From assembly GCF_026213295.1 (NCBI RefSeq), contig NC_079418.1, forward strand, positions 9,560,752 to 9,624,751: a stretch of DNA of 64,000 nucleotides. The letters are read 5' to 3'. Shown here in pieces: positions 25,071-48,093 of this stretch (its first letter is position 1; every line of letters starts with the position of its first letter). The notes under the pieces are model-generated. The model had not been told where the DNA came from, searched no databases, and saw nothing but the letters and a program-made list of their open reading frames with translations. Made by a program: the position numbers and the translations under genes. This stretch comes from Gadus chalcogrammus. Lineage: Eukaryota > Chordata > Actinopteri > Gadiformes > Gadidae.

Positions 25071-27168
25071 GGGGACATATTATGAAAACAGCACTTTTCC
25101 TGGGATTTGGGATGTTTTTGTGGATAGATGTGGGTGCTCCCACACGCATACAAACTTTGAAAAAAGTCTGTACATAATTTTTTGAGGGAGATACGCATTT
25201 CTGGAAGCAGCCCGCCTCCAGCTACCAGACGAGCGAGTCAGTTTCGGTGCCCCCTCCTACGTAGGAAGGGGGCACATTTGAATATTACCTCCCACTTCCC
25301 CACTCCCCTCCAATCAGAACATCGCTAAGATTTTGTGGACCAGCGGACGAGCAGCTCCGGCGGGGGGAACTCGGCGCAAGCCCTGCAGCTAAGCTCCGGG
25401 AGTACAATCTCTTTCTCTGGCGCTGAGCTCACCCCGCCGGAGCTGCCGCCGAAAGTTCGGCGGAAGTCGGGAGGAGGAGACATGGAGTAGAAAGGGATTG
25501 TACTCTCGGAGCTGAGCTGCCGGACTGCCGCCGAGCTACTCCAGCCAGAGCAACTCGCCCACCCGAGCTGCTAGTCCACTGGAGCTGCCACCTAGCTTCG
25601 GCGCCAGTTCAGCTCCCGGCAGGGGCGGAGTAGGGCACTAGTAGCCACCGTGAGAATATTCTCCATCCATTAAAAGAGAAAGATCAGTTAAGTCATTAAT
25701 TTTTCTGAAATATAGTCCTACCAGCCAGCACATACACATTTGACTAGCAGCTTGCGCTAGCTCCCGCCTAGCAATAACGTCAATGGTGGAGCTCTGGCTA
25801 ACTGTTTTTCTGTCAATTCACCTGCACAACTCATTAATCCCCCTCCAGCATCCGCTTCTTCTTTATTCTGGCCTTTTCAGCCCCTCCTTTCTCTTTTCTC
25901 TTCTTGCCTTCCATGAGTGCCACAACAAGCAAAAGCAAGCAACCACAAACTCGCTCGCCTTCCCTGTCTGACGTGTCTTTAGGGTCATGCCATTAGACGT
26001 GGGACCGCTCATATATCCCCCTACATTTCCGAAAATGGACCTGACCTGCAAGCTGTTTATTGGATAAACACATTTCCCAATCCCAGGAGTCTTTGCTCCA
26101 TTCTACGTAAATTGAAGAACAAACAAATTAAAGTAAACTGTAGTTCGTATTATTTATTTATGGCTATGAAAGTTCTGTAACGCCTGAATAATGAAGAATT
26201 AAATGAGGTAAAAAAAATATATATAAAAAAAAAAACATGAATGAGACATAGAGAGTAAGCAAGTGGTATAAATTTTGGTTGGGTGTTCTTGAGACATAAA
26301 TTGTTTATTTCGGGGATTTTCACAGCGTTTTGACGGGGAATAAATTATGCTCAGGGCTGGCTTGCAGACGCCTCGCGGCCGCTCACAACAGTGGGCCGGT
26401 CCAACTGACTTCGCAGGCCACTACACAATTGCGGGCCGGTCCACCTGACCTCGATGGCCGGCCGGCCGACCGGGAAATCTCCCGATCGTCCCGACGGCCA
26501 CTCCGCCTCTGGCTCCCGGAGTACACCGCCGGAGCTGCCGGACTGCAGCCGGATGGCTGCGACGGCGGCCGGACTGTAGTCCGGCAGCTTCAGCGCGGGG
26601 AGCTCGGAGGCAGTCTGGCAGCTCAGCTCCCGGAGTACAATCCCTTGCTTCGCCATGTCGCGGTTCATGGACTTCAAACAGTCAAGGCCAAAGTTCCTTC
26701 CCCCCAATTCTTCTCAACCATGGCCGAGATATCCCCCACTACGAGTCTTTGCTTGTGGAAGTACCAGAGGCGTCGGATACAGTCTTTATAATTCATAATA
26801 TCATCCGAGGCGCACATAGCTTTTGGCCGTGATATAAGATATATTATATAAATACCCGTATATAATATTATTATGTTATATTATATTACATAGATATAGA
26901 GCTCCAGGAGTCCGCAAACAGCAACAATCCCTTCTCCTCCATGCTGTGGTTCAGTCTGACAGCTCATTGGTCAATGGGCAGCAGCTAATTTGCATCAATG
27001 CTACATACACTAGAAACAGCGCATTCTGAAAGGACTGAAACAGAGGCGAATAGCGGTAGACAATATTTTTTTTCCTAAAAGCTATTTCCAGCAAACAGCT
27101 TCAAAAACATTTTTTCTGGAACTCAAATACTAGATTTACTTGTTGGGAAAACACCATAATATGTCTCC
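25071..27168. mobile_element. 2.1-kb TTAA element with GC-rich core
   Basis: The left end TTAAAGGGGACATATTATG pairs with the right end CATAATATGTCTCCTTTAA. The core repeats CCGCCGGAGCTGCCG and CTCCCGGAGTACA motifs in both orientations (25340-25620; 26460-26650). The open frames at 26330-26791 belong to this core and match no protein I know. Non-autonomous. Confidence 0.7.
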
Positions 27169-27399
27169 TTTAATGGTTTTCCAGAGGCGTGCGAGAAGGA
27201 AATCTTCAGATGATCCAGATTACATCCAACTCACACTATTCCTATAATAAAAGGCACATATTTCCCTCCACTTTTTGATCTAACTACTCAAATAAGAACA
27301 AATATTAAATAACGATTATTGGAATCACAATTATTACAATATATTGAGATGGTCCATTGGGCACCTCAAGCAAAGTTAGAAAGCTATTCTTATAATTGT

Positions 27400-27960
27400 A
27401 TTTATACCACGGTCTGCGGGAATACTCGATTCTGATTGGATGCAGGGTGTGCATTAACTCCTGATATACGGACACCTGGACAAGTAGTTCCGTCAAATTG
27501 TCTTTTTACCGTTCTCAATTAATGCGCTAGCTGGCGTATCGTCTCTAAAATAGTAGTAACCATAGCAACGGGAAACAAAACAAAGCTCAGCGGACTATAA
27601 TACCTCCCGCTACCTCCCGTTCTAAAGTCGTAGTCCGTCCTAATCACTGGAGGAGTGAACAACGTTTCCGTTGCATGAGAACCCAACGGGCGTGTAATGG
27701 TGGTTCCGGGTATTAGTCGGACCCTCAGGCGTAACCAGGGAAACAAATGTATGTATTGTGGAAAACGTTATTCAGATTGTAAAACGCATGAAAATATAAA
27801 TTAATGGTCTTAATTTGGTCACCGTTGGTAAGTGACCGTGGTATAAGCGGGATAATGCCCTTCGAGGTGTCCATTATCAGGAATTAATGCAGATTAATTT
27901 TAATTCGACGTGAACCGTCCGACGCGGACACCTCGTCGGGCATTATCCCTTACATATATT
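27400..27960. mobile_element. MITE ending in GGGATAATGCCC palindrome, copy 1
   Basis: GCGGGATAATGCCCTTCGAG at 27848-27867 pairs with CGTCGGGCATTATCCCTTAC at 27931-27950. Upstream ACAACGTTTCCGTTGCATGA and TACCTCCCGTTC recur at 31780-31860. A second copy of the whole right part is at 34087-34290. Confidence 0.55.
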
Positions 27961-28324
27961 CTAACTTTGACCCTTCCTCTGATGACCTTACGTTCTTGCT
28001 CAAGTTTATGGTCGTGCAAACTTTTACAAAGCATAACCATTGCATCAGTTATGCTCTAGCTCTATCTTGTGGCCATTCAACGTACAGCATCTTTGTTTTT
28101 CCGCATTTCCTTTTCATCTTTTGCTGAAGTTATCGCTTAATTTTATCTGCATCGAAAATATTCATCATGTAATCATCATGTAACCTTATCCATTGACTTT
28201 GTGTTTCATTCACCTCGCTTCATTCCTTTCTGTGATACCATTATTTATATATGATTTATATATACATATATATATGTGTATAGATATAGATATATATATA
28301 AATATATATATATACATATATTAG

Positions 28325-28716
28325 TGCTGTCAAGCGATTCAAATATTTAATCGCGATTAATCACATTAATGTCATAGTTAACTAAAAAAAATTCTATGCT
28401 AAATATCCCTTGATTTCTTTGTCGACATATCAACATGGAGAAGTGCATCGGCTCGCCTTGTGCAAATGTTTTTTTATTGATAACAACATTGGCATATACT
28501 GATCAATCAAACGAAAAAAAAAAAAAGCTATAGTGCAATTAAACGATGAACATACAAACATACTGCCTTGAACATAGCAGTCAGGCTACTGCTTCTTTGT
28601 TTTGAGCCAAAGAAAAAAATAACTAAATAAATAATTAAAGTTGTGGTTGTTTTAACGCTGTTAAAATTGGTTTGCGTTAACGCCGTTAATAACGCTGTTT
28701 AACTGACAGCACTAAT
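28325..28716. mobile_element. hAT-like MITE (GTGCTGTCAAGCGATT ends)
   Basis: AGTGCTGTCAAGCGATTCAA with ATTTAATCGCGATTAATCAC at the left, and TTAACGCCGTTAATAACGCT ... CTGACAGCACT at the right. A widespread vertebrate hAT-type end. It sits in a (TA)n tract; a partial second right end (CTGACAGTACTAATATG) follows at 28737-28755. Confidence 0.65.
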
Positions 28717-28748
28717 ATGTATATATATATATTTAACTGACAGTACTA

Positions 28749-28803
<55 letters not shown>

Positions 28804-29690
28804 GCAGTTGCGGTGTTGTCAGCAATGGCATACTGTTGCATTAAACTGTAATCAGAAAACGTGGTTATATTGTATAGACCCTATAGTATCTGTCGTATAA
28901 AGGCTGTGACAAATTTCAAATTCTAAATATGTACACTTTATGTTGAAATTATAGACCGTTGCGATTCCCATTGAAACGAAAGGCGCGGTGATTATTCTTC
29001 AAAACGAGAGCTGTTAAATTGGGAAGAATTAATTAAACTGTAATCAGACAATGCGGTTATATGCTATAGACCCTAGAGTATCTGTGGTATAAAGGCTTGG
29101 ACGAATTTCGAATTATAAATATGTACAATCCATAACCTGGTTTATAGCTCAGCGGACTAGAATACCTCCTAGAATCATTGCTTGTTGGTCGGAAACAGAA
29201 AGGGGGGCTGTTTCCGACCCCTCATTTCCGTTTCCGTTCGTTCAATGAGTCTTCCAACAGAAATCAATGGAATTAACAAAATGCTCAAATGTGCAATAAA
29301 ACACGATATAAACTGTATTTTGCTACTATACTTGATTCAACCACTCTTCACACCATTTCCTCCCACACAAACTACAAAGGGGGCTCAATGTTCAAAATAC
29401 CAGAAAAAAATAATAGCTCACAGCAACATTGAAAAGAAGAACTATGAACTAGTTCATTTTTTGGACCTGTGAAATGAGTTAAAAATATTGAATTATGAAC
29501 GTTTAACTGAACTAGTTCATTTTAAAATTTTTGAACTGAACTTTGAACTAGTTTGAACTAAGTGAACTGAATTTCAAGTTATAAATATAACCGCAAGCGG
29601 TGATTAACGGGGTCCAAGCAAAATTTAAAGTCAAGAAAAAACGAATGAAAGATATATAAAATATAACATACAATGGTCATATTAAAGGAA
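28717..29690. repeat. (TA)n and repeat debris
   Basis: (TA)n at 28754-28799; then MITE fragments shared with 31530-31790 (CATTGAAACGAA, GAGAGCTG, TAGACCCTAGAGTATCTGTG); then degenerate GAACTAGTTCA iterations at 29445-29570. Confidence 0.5.
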
Positions 29691-30054
29691 AGATGTTCCA
29701 CTCATAAACCTGTTCAGCGTCATTCACATTGTCAAAATGTCTATTGATAAGCACACAACATCCAGAAAACTCAAAGCACACATTTCTCAAGTGAATTAAG
29801 GGCTTTCTTCAAAGCATAAACCTGAAAAATCGATGAAATTCTGGGGAAATTAAACATTTTTAGTCAAGAACACTAACGGAAGAAATATAAATATGACGGC
29901 GTTAATTATGAAGGAAAAATGGTCAATGTAGTTCCCCTTAAAGGGGTAGATCGGAATTTTGGACATAGGGCCTGATTGCCGAGTTAGCCTTGCTGTTCTT
30001 TATCATTGGAGTCAGTTTTCAACACATTTCATTCAGTCCTTCTAGTTGCAGAGT

Positions 30055-30520
30055 TTGCTCGTGCTAGGCTAGCGCACGGCAACGGGCAATACTAGCCTGC
30101 TAATAAAACAACTCCACAGAACACCCGAGGCAAATCAACTATAATGGCGGACGGTCGATGTAAATGTTTGTGTTTGTGGAATAATGTTAGAAATAAAACA
30201 AACCTTGCATTGGATTGCATTTTGAGGGACTTGCTGTGTCTCAGCAGCAGTTTTATATTCCTGGCAGTAGGCCACAGCAGTGGCGGACTGATACCTAGGT
30301 TAAATTCCGCTGCTGCTGAGAAAGTAGTCACTCAAAATGCGATTATTCATGCGATGTGAGGTTCGTTTTATTTCCAACATTATTCTACCAACACAGACAT
30401 TTACATTTATAGTCTGGCGTTATAATTGATTTACCTCGGGTGTACTGTGGAGTGGGTGTTTTATTAGCAGGCTAGTATTGCCGGTTGCCGTGCGCTAGCC
30501 TAGCACGAGCGAACTCTCAA
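30055..30520. repeat. Foldback element with 170-base arms
   Basis: TCGTGCTAGGCTAGCGCACG at 30059 pairs with CGTGCGCTAGCCTAGCACGA at 30489, and the pairing continues through CTGCTAATAAAACA/TGTTTTATTAGCAG and CCGAGGTAAA-type sequence. The open frames at 30092-30359 lie in the loop and arms and are not genes. Confidence 0.65.
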
Positions 30521-30825
30521 CCTAAGGATCAACATCACGGCATTATCCCATTGAACACTGACATTCCTCAACTGCATGAAGCCTCATTCACATGGTGAAA
30601 TGTCGATTGATAAGCACACAACATCAAGAAAACTCCAAGCACACAAGAGAACTAAGGGCTTTCTTAAAAGAGTACAGATCTGAATATTTGCACTGTTAAT
30701 GGTATCCACCTAATGACAGCGGTAGTTATACAATAACAAAATGGTCATATAGGCAAAATGGGTTGAGATTGTGGACGTTTGGCTTTTCTATGAAATTGTG
30801 GGAGAAGTTAACATTTTTAGAGCAG

Positions 30826-31262
30826 AATACCAGGGTGAAAAAGATGCATCTGATTTTAGAGATTAATATGATGGAAGAATTTTGAGTCCAGGTCAATCTA
30901 GCAAGGAGAAATAAGTCTAGTTCATATTTTTTTTTAAATAGCGCCACCTTTGGTTGCAGTACCACAATTTGGGTTTATAGTGAGGGGTATTGGTAATAGT
31001 CAAAATAGTCATGGGCTATAAGAAAAATGGGCTAACTGCTCCAACTTTATTGGCCAATATTTCTCAAATCAGTCAAATGGCATTTTCACGGCATAAGGGC
31101 TTTATGAATGCATCCGATTCTAGAGATTAATATTCTGAAAGAATTTCGAGTCCAGGTCAATCTGGTGAGGAGAAATAAACCTAATTCATGATTTTTTACA
31201 ATAGTGCCACCTTTGGGTGTAGTACCACAAATTGGATTCATGGGTAGTGGGGGTTATTGGTA
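30826..31262. repeat. Two-copy tandem duplication, about 265-base period
   Basis: The stretch with TTTTAGAGATTAATAT, GAGTCCAGGTCAATCT, GGAGAAATAA and GCCACCTTTGG is at 30845-30955 and again, diverged, at 31110-31218. No coding capacity. Confidence 0.5.
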
Positions 31263-31895
31263 GCCTGGTCCTACTAGACCATCGTACTTAATTTCATTTG
31301 CACAGAAGGTCTGGAACTAGCCTGGTCCTACCAGACCATCGTACGAAATGAAATTTGAGCGGAAGTAGGTAGGTGGGCGGCGCCAGGCTAGGTTATTGGT
31401 ATCCATACCTGAAAATTCCAAGACTTTTCGACTTACAGTATAGGCTGCACTATGACTTTTACAGAATTTGATGGGAAAATAAAACGTTACAGAAACAATA
31501 GGGGACCAAGCAGCTACGCTGCTCGGACCCCTAAATATGTGCACTTTATGTTGAAAATATACACCGTTGCGATTCCCATTGAAACGAATGGCGCGGTGAT
31601 TCGGTCTTCAAAACGAGAGCTGGTAAATTGTGAAGAATTAATTAAACTGTAATCAGACAACCCGGTTATATGCTGTATAGACCCTAGAGTATCTGTGGTA
31701 TAAAGGCTGGGACGAATTTCGAATTACAAATATGTACAATGCATAATGTTAGCTCTCTGGCGCATAGCTGAGCGGACTAGAATACCTCCCGTTGCCAAGT
31801 CGTAGATAAGGTCCATCCTAATTACTGGAAGAGTGAACAACGTTTCCGTTGCATAAGAACCTTACGGGAGGGTAATGGTTGTTCCAGGTATTAGT

Positions 31896-34087
31896 TAAAG
31901 GCCCACTATGCAAGATCGGGCATTTCTTCGCTGTTTTCTTGGTTTGGCACGCACTTTTCTCTACACAGCGCCCCCTACAGCTTCGTAGTAGATATTTTAC
32001 AACACTGTCGTAACAACTCGTTGACGACCCTTCCCCATGCACTTCTACGCTAGCCATGTGCATGGCTAGCATATCATATCCGAAGTAGATGATATGAAGT
32101 GTAGACAAGGTTATACATTTTTAAAACGGTGTATTTGTATTGTAATAAACATAAATCTATGGCGACACATTAGTGCCATAATTCAGTAATGTGATAAAAG
32201 ATGCATTCGGGCGTATTATATTATTCCACACGCGTAGATATTAACTGCGAGCACGCAAATGATCTCTGCGCGCGCACAAATTACCTCTGCGCGCGCAAAA
32301 CAGCCTCTCGCGCACGCAAATTACCTCTGCGCGCGCAAAACAGCCTCTCGCGCGTAACAGCCTCTCGCGCGTAACAGCCTCTCACGAATGATGTTCTGCT
32401 CTCGCGCGCAAATTTTGTTTTGGCACTATGGGGGAGGGAACCAAGGCAGGGCGGGCTTTCCTATGATTGGCCGTTTCTGAATCGCGATATTTGATTGACA
32501 GCCCTCCTCAGCCCTCCTCTCATTCCATTCTGAATTGTACAGTAAATGGCTGAAACGATATTTACTTATTGTAACTCTAGATTCTATGAGTATAGGCGCA
32601 GCCTTTTAAGGCTATCGTTATTGGGTTATCCCTAGGCGTGAGCCGTAGCACTGAAAGATTTGTAATCCCCGACCACCAACAGTGTGGGCCTCAATTACGT
32701 CCGCGTGCGGCGTGCCTCAACGACGTCCGCATTTCGCAGATATAGTGGGGCGCCGGCGGACGTTCTGCTCCCAATAAACAGCTTTTCTTCAGCTATTTAA
32801 AGGACAATGAGGCCGACACTTAAAAGGCTGCGCCTATACTCATAGAATCTGGAGTTACTATACGTAACTATCGTTTCAGCCATTTACTGTACACACTGTA
32901 CTTGGTTCCCTCCCCCATAGTGCCAAAACTAAATTTGCGCGCGAGAGCAGAACATCATTCGCGAGAGGCTGTTATGCGCGAGAGGCTGTTTTGCGCGCGC
33001 AGAGGTAATTTGCGAACGAGAGAGGCAGTTTTGCGCGCGCGCAGAGGTCATTTGCGCGCGCGCAGAGGTCATTTGCGCGCTCGCAGTTAATATCTACGCG
33101 TGTGGAATAATATAATACGCCCGAATGCATCTTTTATCACATTAGTGAATTATGGCACTAATGTGTCGCCATACAACACGGCCAAGTCGGCGTCTGATTT
33201 GCAGTCTTTTTCTTTCAGTTCACGCTATTCCTGAAAAGCTTGCCCAACGTTTACTTGTTTCTGGCCTCTCTGTCGGTCAGTCTCCCTTTTCTCTTCTTCT
33301 GTTCCTCCGACATTGGGTTTCTCTGTCTCTTTTTAGTCGGCTGATCTAGGATGAATGTAACAATCCCTTAGTTACTTGTGTTTATATCGAGCCGGTTCCG
33401 TGTTTGGGGGTCTGTGCCGTAAAGAAATTCGTTACTTTGCGAGACCCGAGAATCCCGCGAGAGTGGGCGGCGGGTCGCCGGCAGAAACCTTCCCTTTCTC
33501 CGCCAATATGCGCAAGGGGGAGTCGAAACAACGAACATCGAACAAAAATGTATAATAGAACCATCGCAATGACTCTTAGCCTGTTATATTAAGGTAAATC
33601 AAGCCAAAAAAGTTGCATAGTTCCCCTTTCATTGGTGTCTGGTCTCTTTTCTGGTCCAACTTCTTTTTATTCTTCTTTTGTTCCACCGACAGTCGCCTCT
33701 TGGGTCCCTTATCAGTCGATTGATCCATGATGATTGCAACAATTGCCTCGCAACTGGCTGTTTATATCTAGCCGGTGCCATGTTTGGGGGTGTGTCTGTG
33801 CCGTAAAGCATTTTCAAAACTACAATCTGACTACATTTTCGAGGCGCGATTGGATACTTCCGCTGCGTCACATCCGGATTGTGTTGGTCCGAACATAGAA
33901 GATGTCTATGGGTCCGAACAGAGCAAGTTGCATTTGCGCTTTTTCCATGGAGAGGCGACATGGGGCAATGACACACCCACCAAACGACACAGAGATGGTT
34001 GCAGAACCATCAGAATAACTCTCAACCTGCATAATTAATAATAATGCATGTCATTTTGGCTAAAAAAGTTGCATAATGGGCCTTTAA
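31896..34087. mobile_element. 2.2-kb TTAA element containing a palindrome and a tandem duplication
   Basis: The left end TTAAAGGCCCACTATGCAA and right end TTGCATAATGGGCCTTTAA pair. It is inserted in a copy of the 27400-27960 MITE: flanks GTATTAG and CCTCAGGCGTTACTAGGG correspond to adjacent sequence at 27708-27735. Inside are the 32158-33173 foldback and two copies (33210-33420; 33640-33815) of a segment with GTGTTTGGGGGT and CTGTGCCGTAAAG. No transposase. Confidence 0.65.
32158..33173. repeat. 1-kb palindromic foldback with CpG-rich subrepeats
   Basis: Left arm starts TATGGCGACACATTAGTGCC and right arm ends GGCACTAATGTGTCGCCATA. The pairing covers ACGCGTAGATATTAACTGCG, then about 24-base iterations of GCGCGCGCAAAACAGCCTCTC/GCGCAGAGGTAATTTG type (32250-32420; 32935-33085), then CCTCCCCCATAGTGCC, and TCTATGAGTATAGGCGCAGCC. 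The left arm has about 80 extra bases. The centre is near 32700. A TA dinucleotide ends each arm. Confidence 0.8.
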
Positions 34088-34290
34088 ATCCTCAGGCGTT
34101 ACTAGGGAAACAAAGTTATGGCTTGTGAAAAACTTTATATTTGGATTGTAAAACACATGAAAATATAAATGAATGGTCTTAATTTATTTTCTTTGGCAAG
34201 TGACCGTGGTATAAGCGGGATAATGCCCTTTGAGGTGTCCATTATCAGGAATTAATGGAAGACGCGGAGGCGGGCATTATCCCTAAAATC
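34087..34290. mobile_element. Right part of GGGATAATGCCC MITE, copy 2
   Basis: GCGGGATAATGCCCTTTGAG and GGCGGGCATTATCCCTAAAA form the same terminal palindrome as at 27848-27950. It ends about 245 bases before the RTRAF start codon, so RTRAF's proximal promoter is squeezed against it. Confidence 0.55.
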
Positions 34291-34536
34291 CCTAGTTAAT
34301 AGCACCAATGAGGGATGCGTTCAGAATTGCCGGTTGCCCAATCTGGCAAGTTACACTACAGGGAAACGCTCTCAGAAAGGCAGCTTGACAACCACGGAGC
34401 CGGCTCGGAGCACTCGAACGCCCCATGGACACGCGAACTGCCCATGCGCGCCAGACCCTTCAAGTCAGGGCACGGAAACCAGCGTTGCCTCCTAATTTCG
34501 AGTCCGCTACGGAACATTTCAATAACAGTGAGAAAC

Positions 34537-45901
<11,365 letters not shown>

Positions 45902-46331
45902 GGGCTAGGGAAGAAGGGAGGGGGTGACCCTAACCCAGGTAGAGGGCGAAGAAGTGGACGATGTGGAGACTGCTTCGGAGATCGACTTTCTCAGTTTTTT
46001 GTTTTTGATTTTTTGCTTTTTCTCGCTCGGTTGGGTTCTGTGTTTTTTGGGGGGGGAAATACGGCAAAAAACTAGCTTAGCGCTAGCATTGTTTTAGTAG
46101 GGTTAACTCTTTAAATCTAACCACATTTTAATTTCGATTTGGACACACACACACACACACACACCCACATATACACTTACTTATTGGACGGTCCAAGTTA
46201 ATTCAACAACTTTCGTCTTTTTTTCGTTTTTTTATTGTGGGCTTGAACTCCACCTCTGAAGACTATTTTCCGACCGGCCTGTGAACGTTGTTTCTCTAGA
46301 GACCTGATATTTTTTTTTTGGATAGGGCTTT

Positions 46332-46337
46332 AATAAA
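46332..46337 (+). terminator. RTRAF polyadenylation signal
   Basis: AATAAA lies 431 bases after the RTRAF stop codon in otherwise unique sequence. A (CA)n tract at 46143-46165 is within the inferred 3' UTR. Confidence 0.7.
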
Positions 46338-47761
46338 GTCATGATTTCAAGTGGAAAGCGATGGTGAAATGAAGTGATTGAAAGCCTTGTGTGTTTCTTG
46401 AGTGGGAAATGTGTGTTAGTTCAGTGTCGTGTGTAGCCAATGTGTTCCTATTGAGGTGAGCATTGAAGCTATGCTACCTCGCATCAACCTTGTGTCAAAC
46501 TTAACCTAGCATTGATGTTACCTAGGATTGAAGCCAACCTAGCATTGATGCCAACCTAGCATTGATGCTACCTAGCGTCAACCCTACCAGGCTAACCTAG
46601 CACTGAAGCTGTGCTAGGCGTAGAGCTGCTTGCGTTCTCCTCTTGAAGAGCGACCAATCAGATGAAAGTTTAAATTAATTTCATCAAAATAAAAACGATG
46701 CAAATGAAATTGACTACTTCACGATTAACTCAATGGGGCAATTGCTCTGTCGTTAGTTTAGCCACTTTTTAGAGTTTAACACGGTTTTAAACTCAAGAAG
46801 TCATGTGATGTCTTAAGCTCCATTGCTGTGTCATATGTACTTGTGGTTTAACCTGCAGCTGCGTTTTACCTTGATCATAATTGCTGTGTCTTCAGAGAAA
46901 TTCACATCAGACACTAGAGGCCGTATTTTGTGCGTGTTTGTCTAATCTCGAAACTGACGTGGTTTTAGAGGAGACTAAACCAGTTGGCAGGATAAAACCA
47001 GGCTCCATCATAACCGACACACACACACAGAATTAGTTTTATGAATTATTGTTAATAGGTATGATACAGTTACACTTATTACACCAGATAGGCCTTCAGT
47101 ACTGAGTTGCTCAACTAAAACTCGACAATGAACAGATTATTAGTATGTAAAAAAATAAATGAACGCACAGAGGATCGTACCATTCAACGAAACATAAAAA
47201 GGTCAATGCTTAACTAAAATGGTTAGCAATGACAAGTAATTGATTGGCGGTGGTGAGGGCAGATTCCAGACTCAGATTTCCACAAAAAGTAGCGTAGACT
47301 TTTCATAATATATGTCAACATTATTAGCGTTTTTATCTATTATAGTTTTATTATATTAAAGTTCACTTTACATCCCCATTAAGTTTTTGTTGGTAATTAT
47401 AGCACAAAATGCATCCACCATTAAGTAAGACTGCATCTGCTGGGGTATACTAGAAATCAGAGTACTTCCGGTTTCCAAGCAGTTTAAACCGAGTCAGCTA
47501 GGAATCAGCTGATCCTGTACGAGTCGTTACACAGCAATCACGTTCAACCTCGTGCCAGCTGCGTGTTAAACTCCAAAACCTCAGTTTTAAGGAATATACG
47601 GTTTTAAAGCGCAGCAATGCCAACTGACAGAGCAATTGGCGCAACCAGCGAAGTGATTTAAACCAACATAAATCACCCAAATTAAAGCTCTTAAAGACCT
47701 ATTTATAATTTCAAAGAAGGTACGATGATAACATGAATCAGACACCGAAGTAATTTAAAGC
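46338..47761. other. Spacer between convergent RTRAF and alpha-A-crystallin
   Basis: Short tandem CCTAGCATTGATGCTA-type units at 46500-46600 and a palindromic GTTTTAAACTC region, otherwise unique AT-rich DNA. No gene seen. Confidence 0.4.
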
Positions 47762-47767
47762 TTTATT
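47762..47767 (-). terminator. Alpha-A-crystallin polyadenylation signal
   Basis: AATAAA on the minus strand, 327 bases past the alpha-A-crystallin stop codon, followed on that strand by an AT-rich stretch. The 3' UTR would cover about 47745-48093. It faces the RTRAF signal across about 1.4 kb. Confidence 0.65.
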
Positions 47768-48093
47768 GCATAATGCTGTAAAACAATTTCCTCTGGGAAT
47801 AATATGCAAGTAACAAAGGATTCGAAAGAGAAGATCATTATAAAAAAAATTGGGGTCTTACAATTCTAGGTTAAATCGTAACTTTACTTGCTCCCGGTGA
47901 ACATTGCGTTGTAAGAACGTTCAATCCCGAATAGTTGATGCGATGTTACACTATCTCACTGTACTGCCACAATAACATTTCAAGATTTAAACTTGCATTG
48001 AGAAAGAGCTCAAAGTCAAACTAGAGACCCAATCAGAGTCGATAATGTGACCCAAGGACCCACCCCCTGATTGGTCTGGTTGAAGGATCAAGC

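Noticed and set aside
26330..26791. 153-codon frame MTGNKLCSGLACRR
   Set aside because: Lies in the GC-rich core of the 25071-27168 TTAA element; an opposite-strand frame of similar length shows it is composition-driven.
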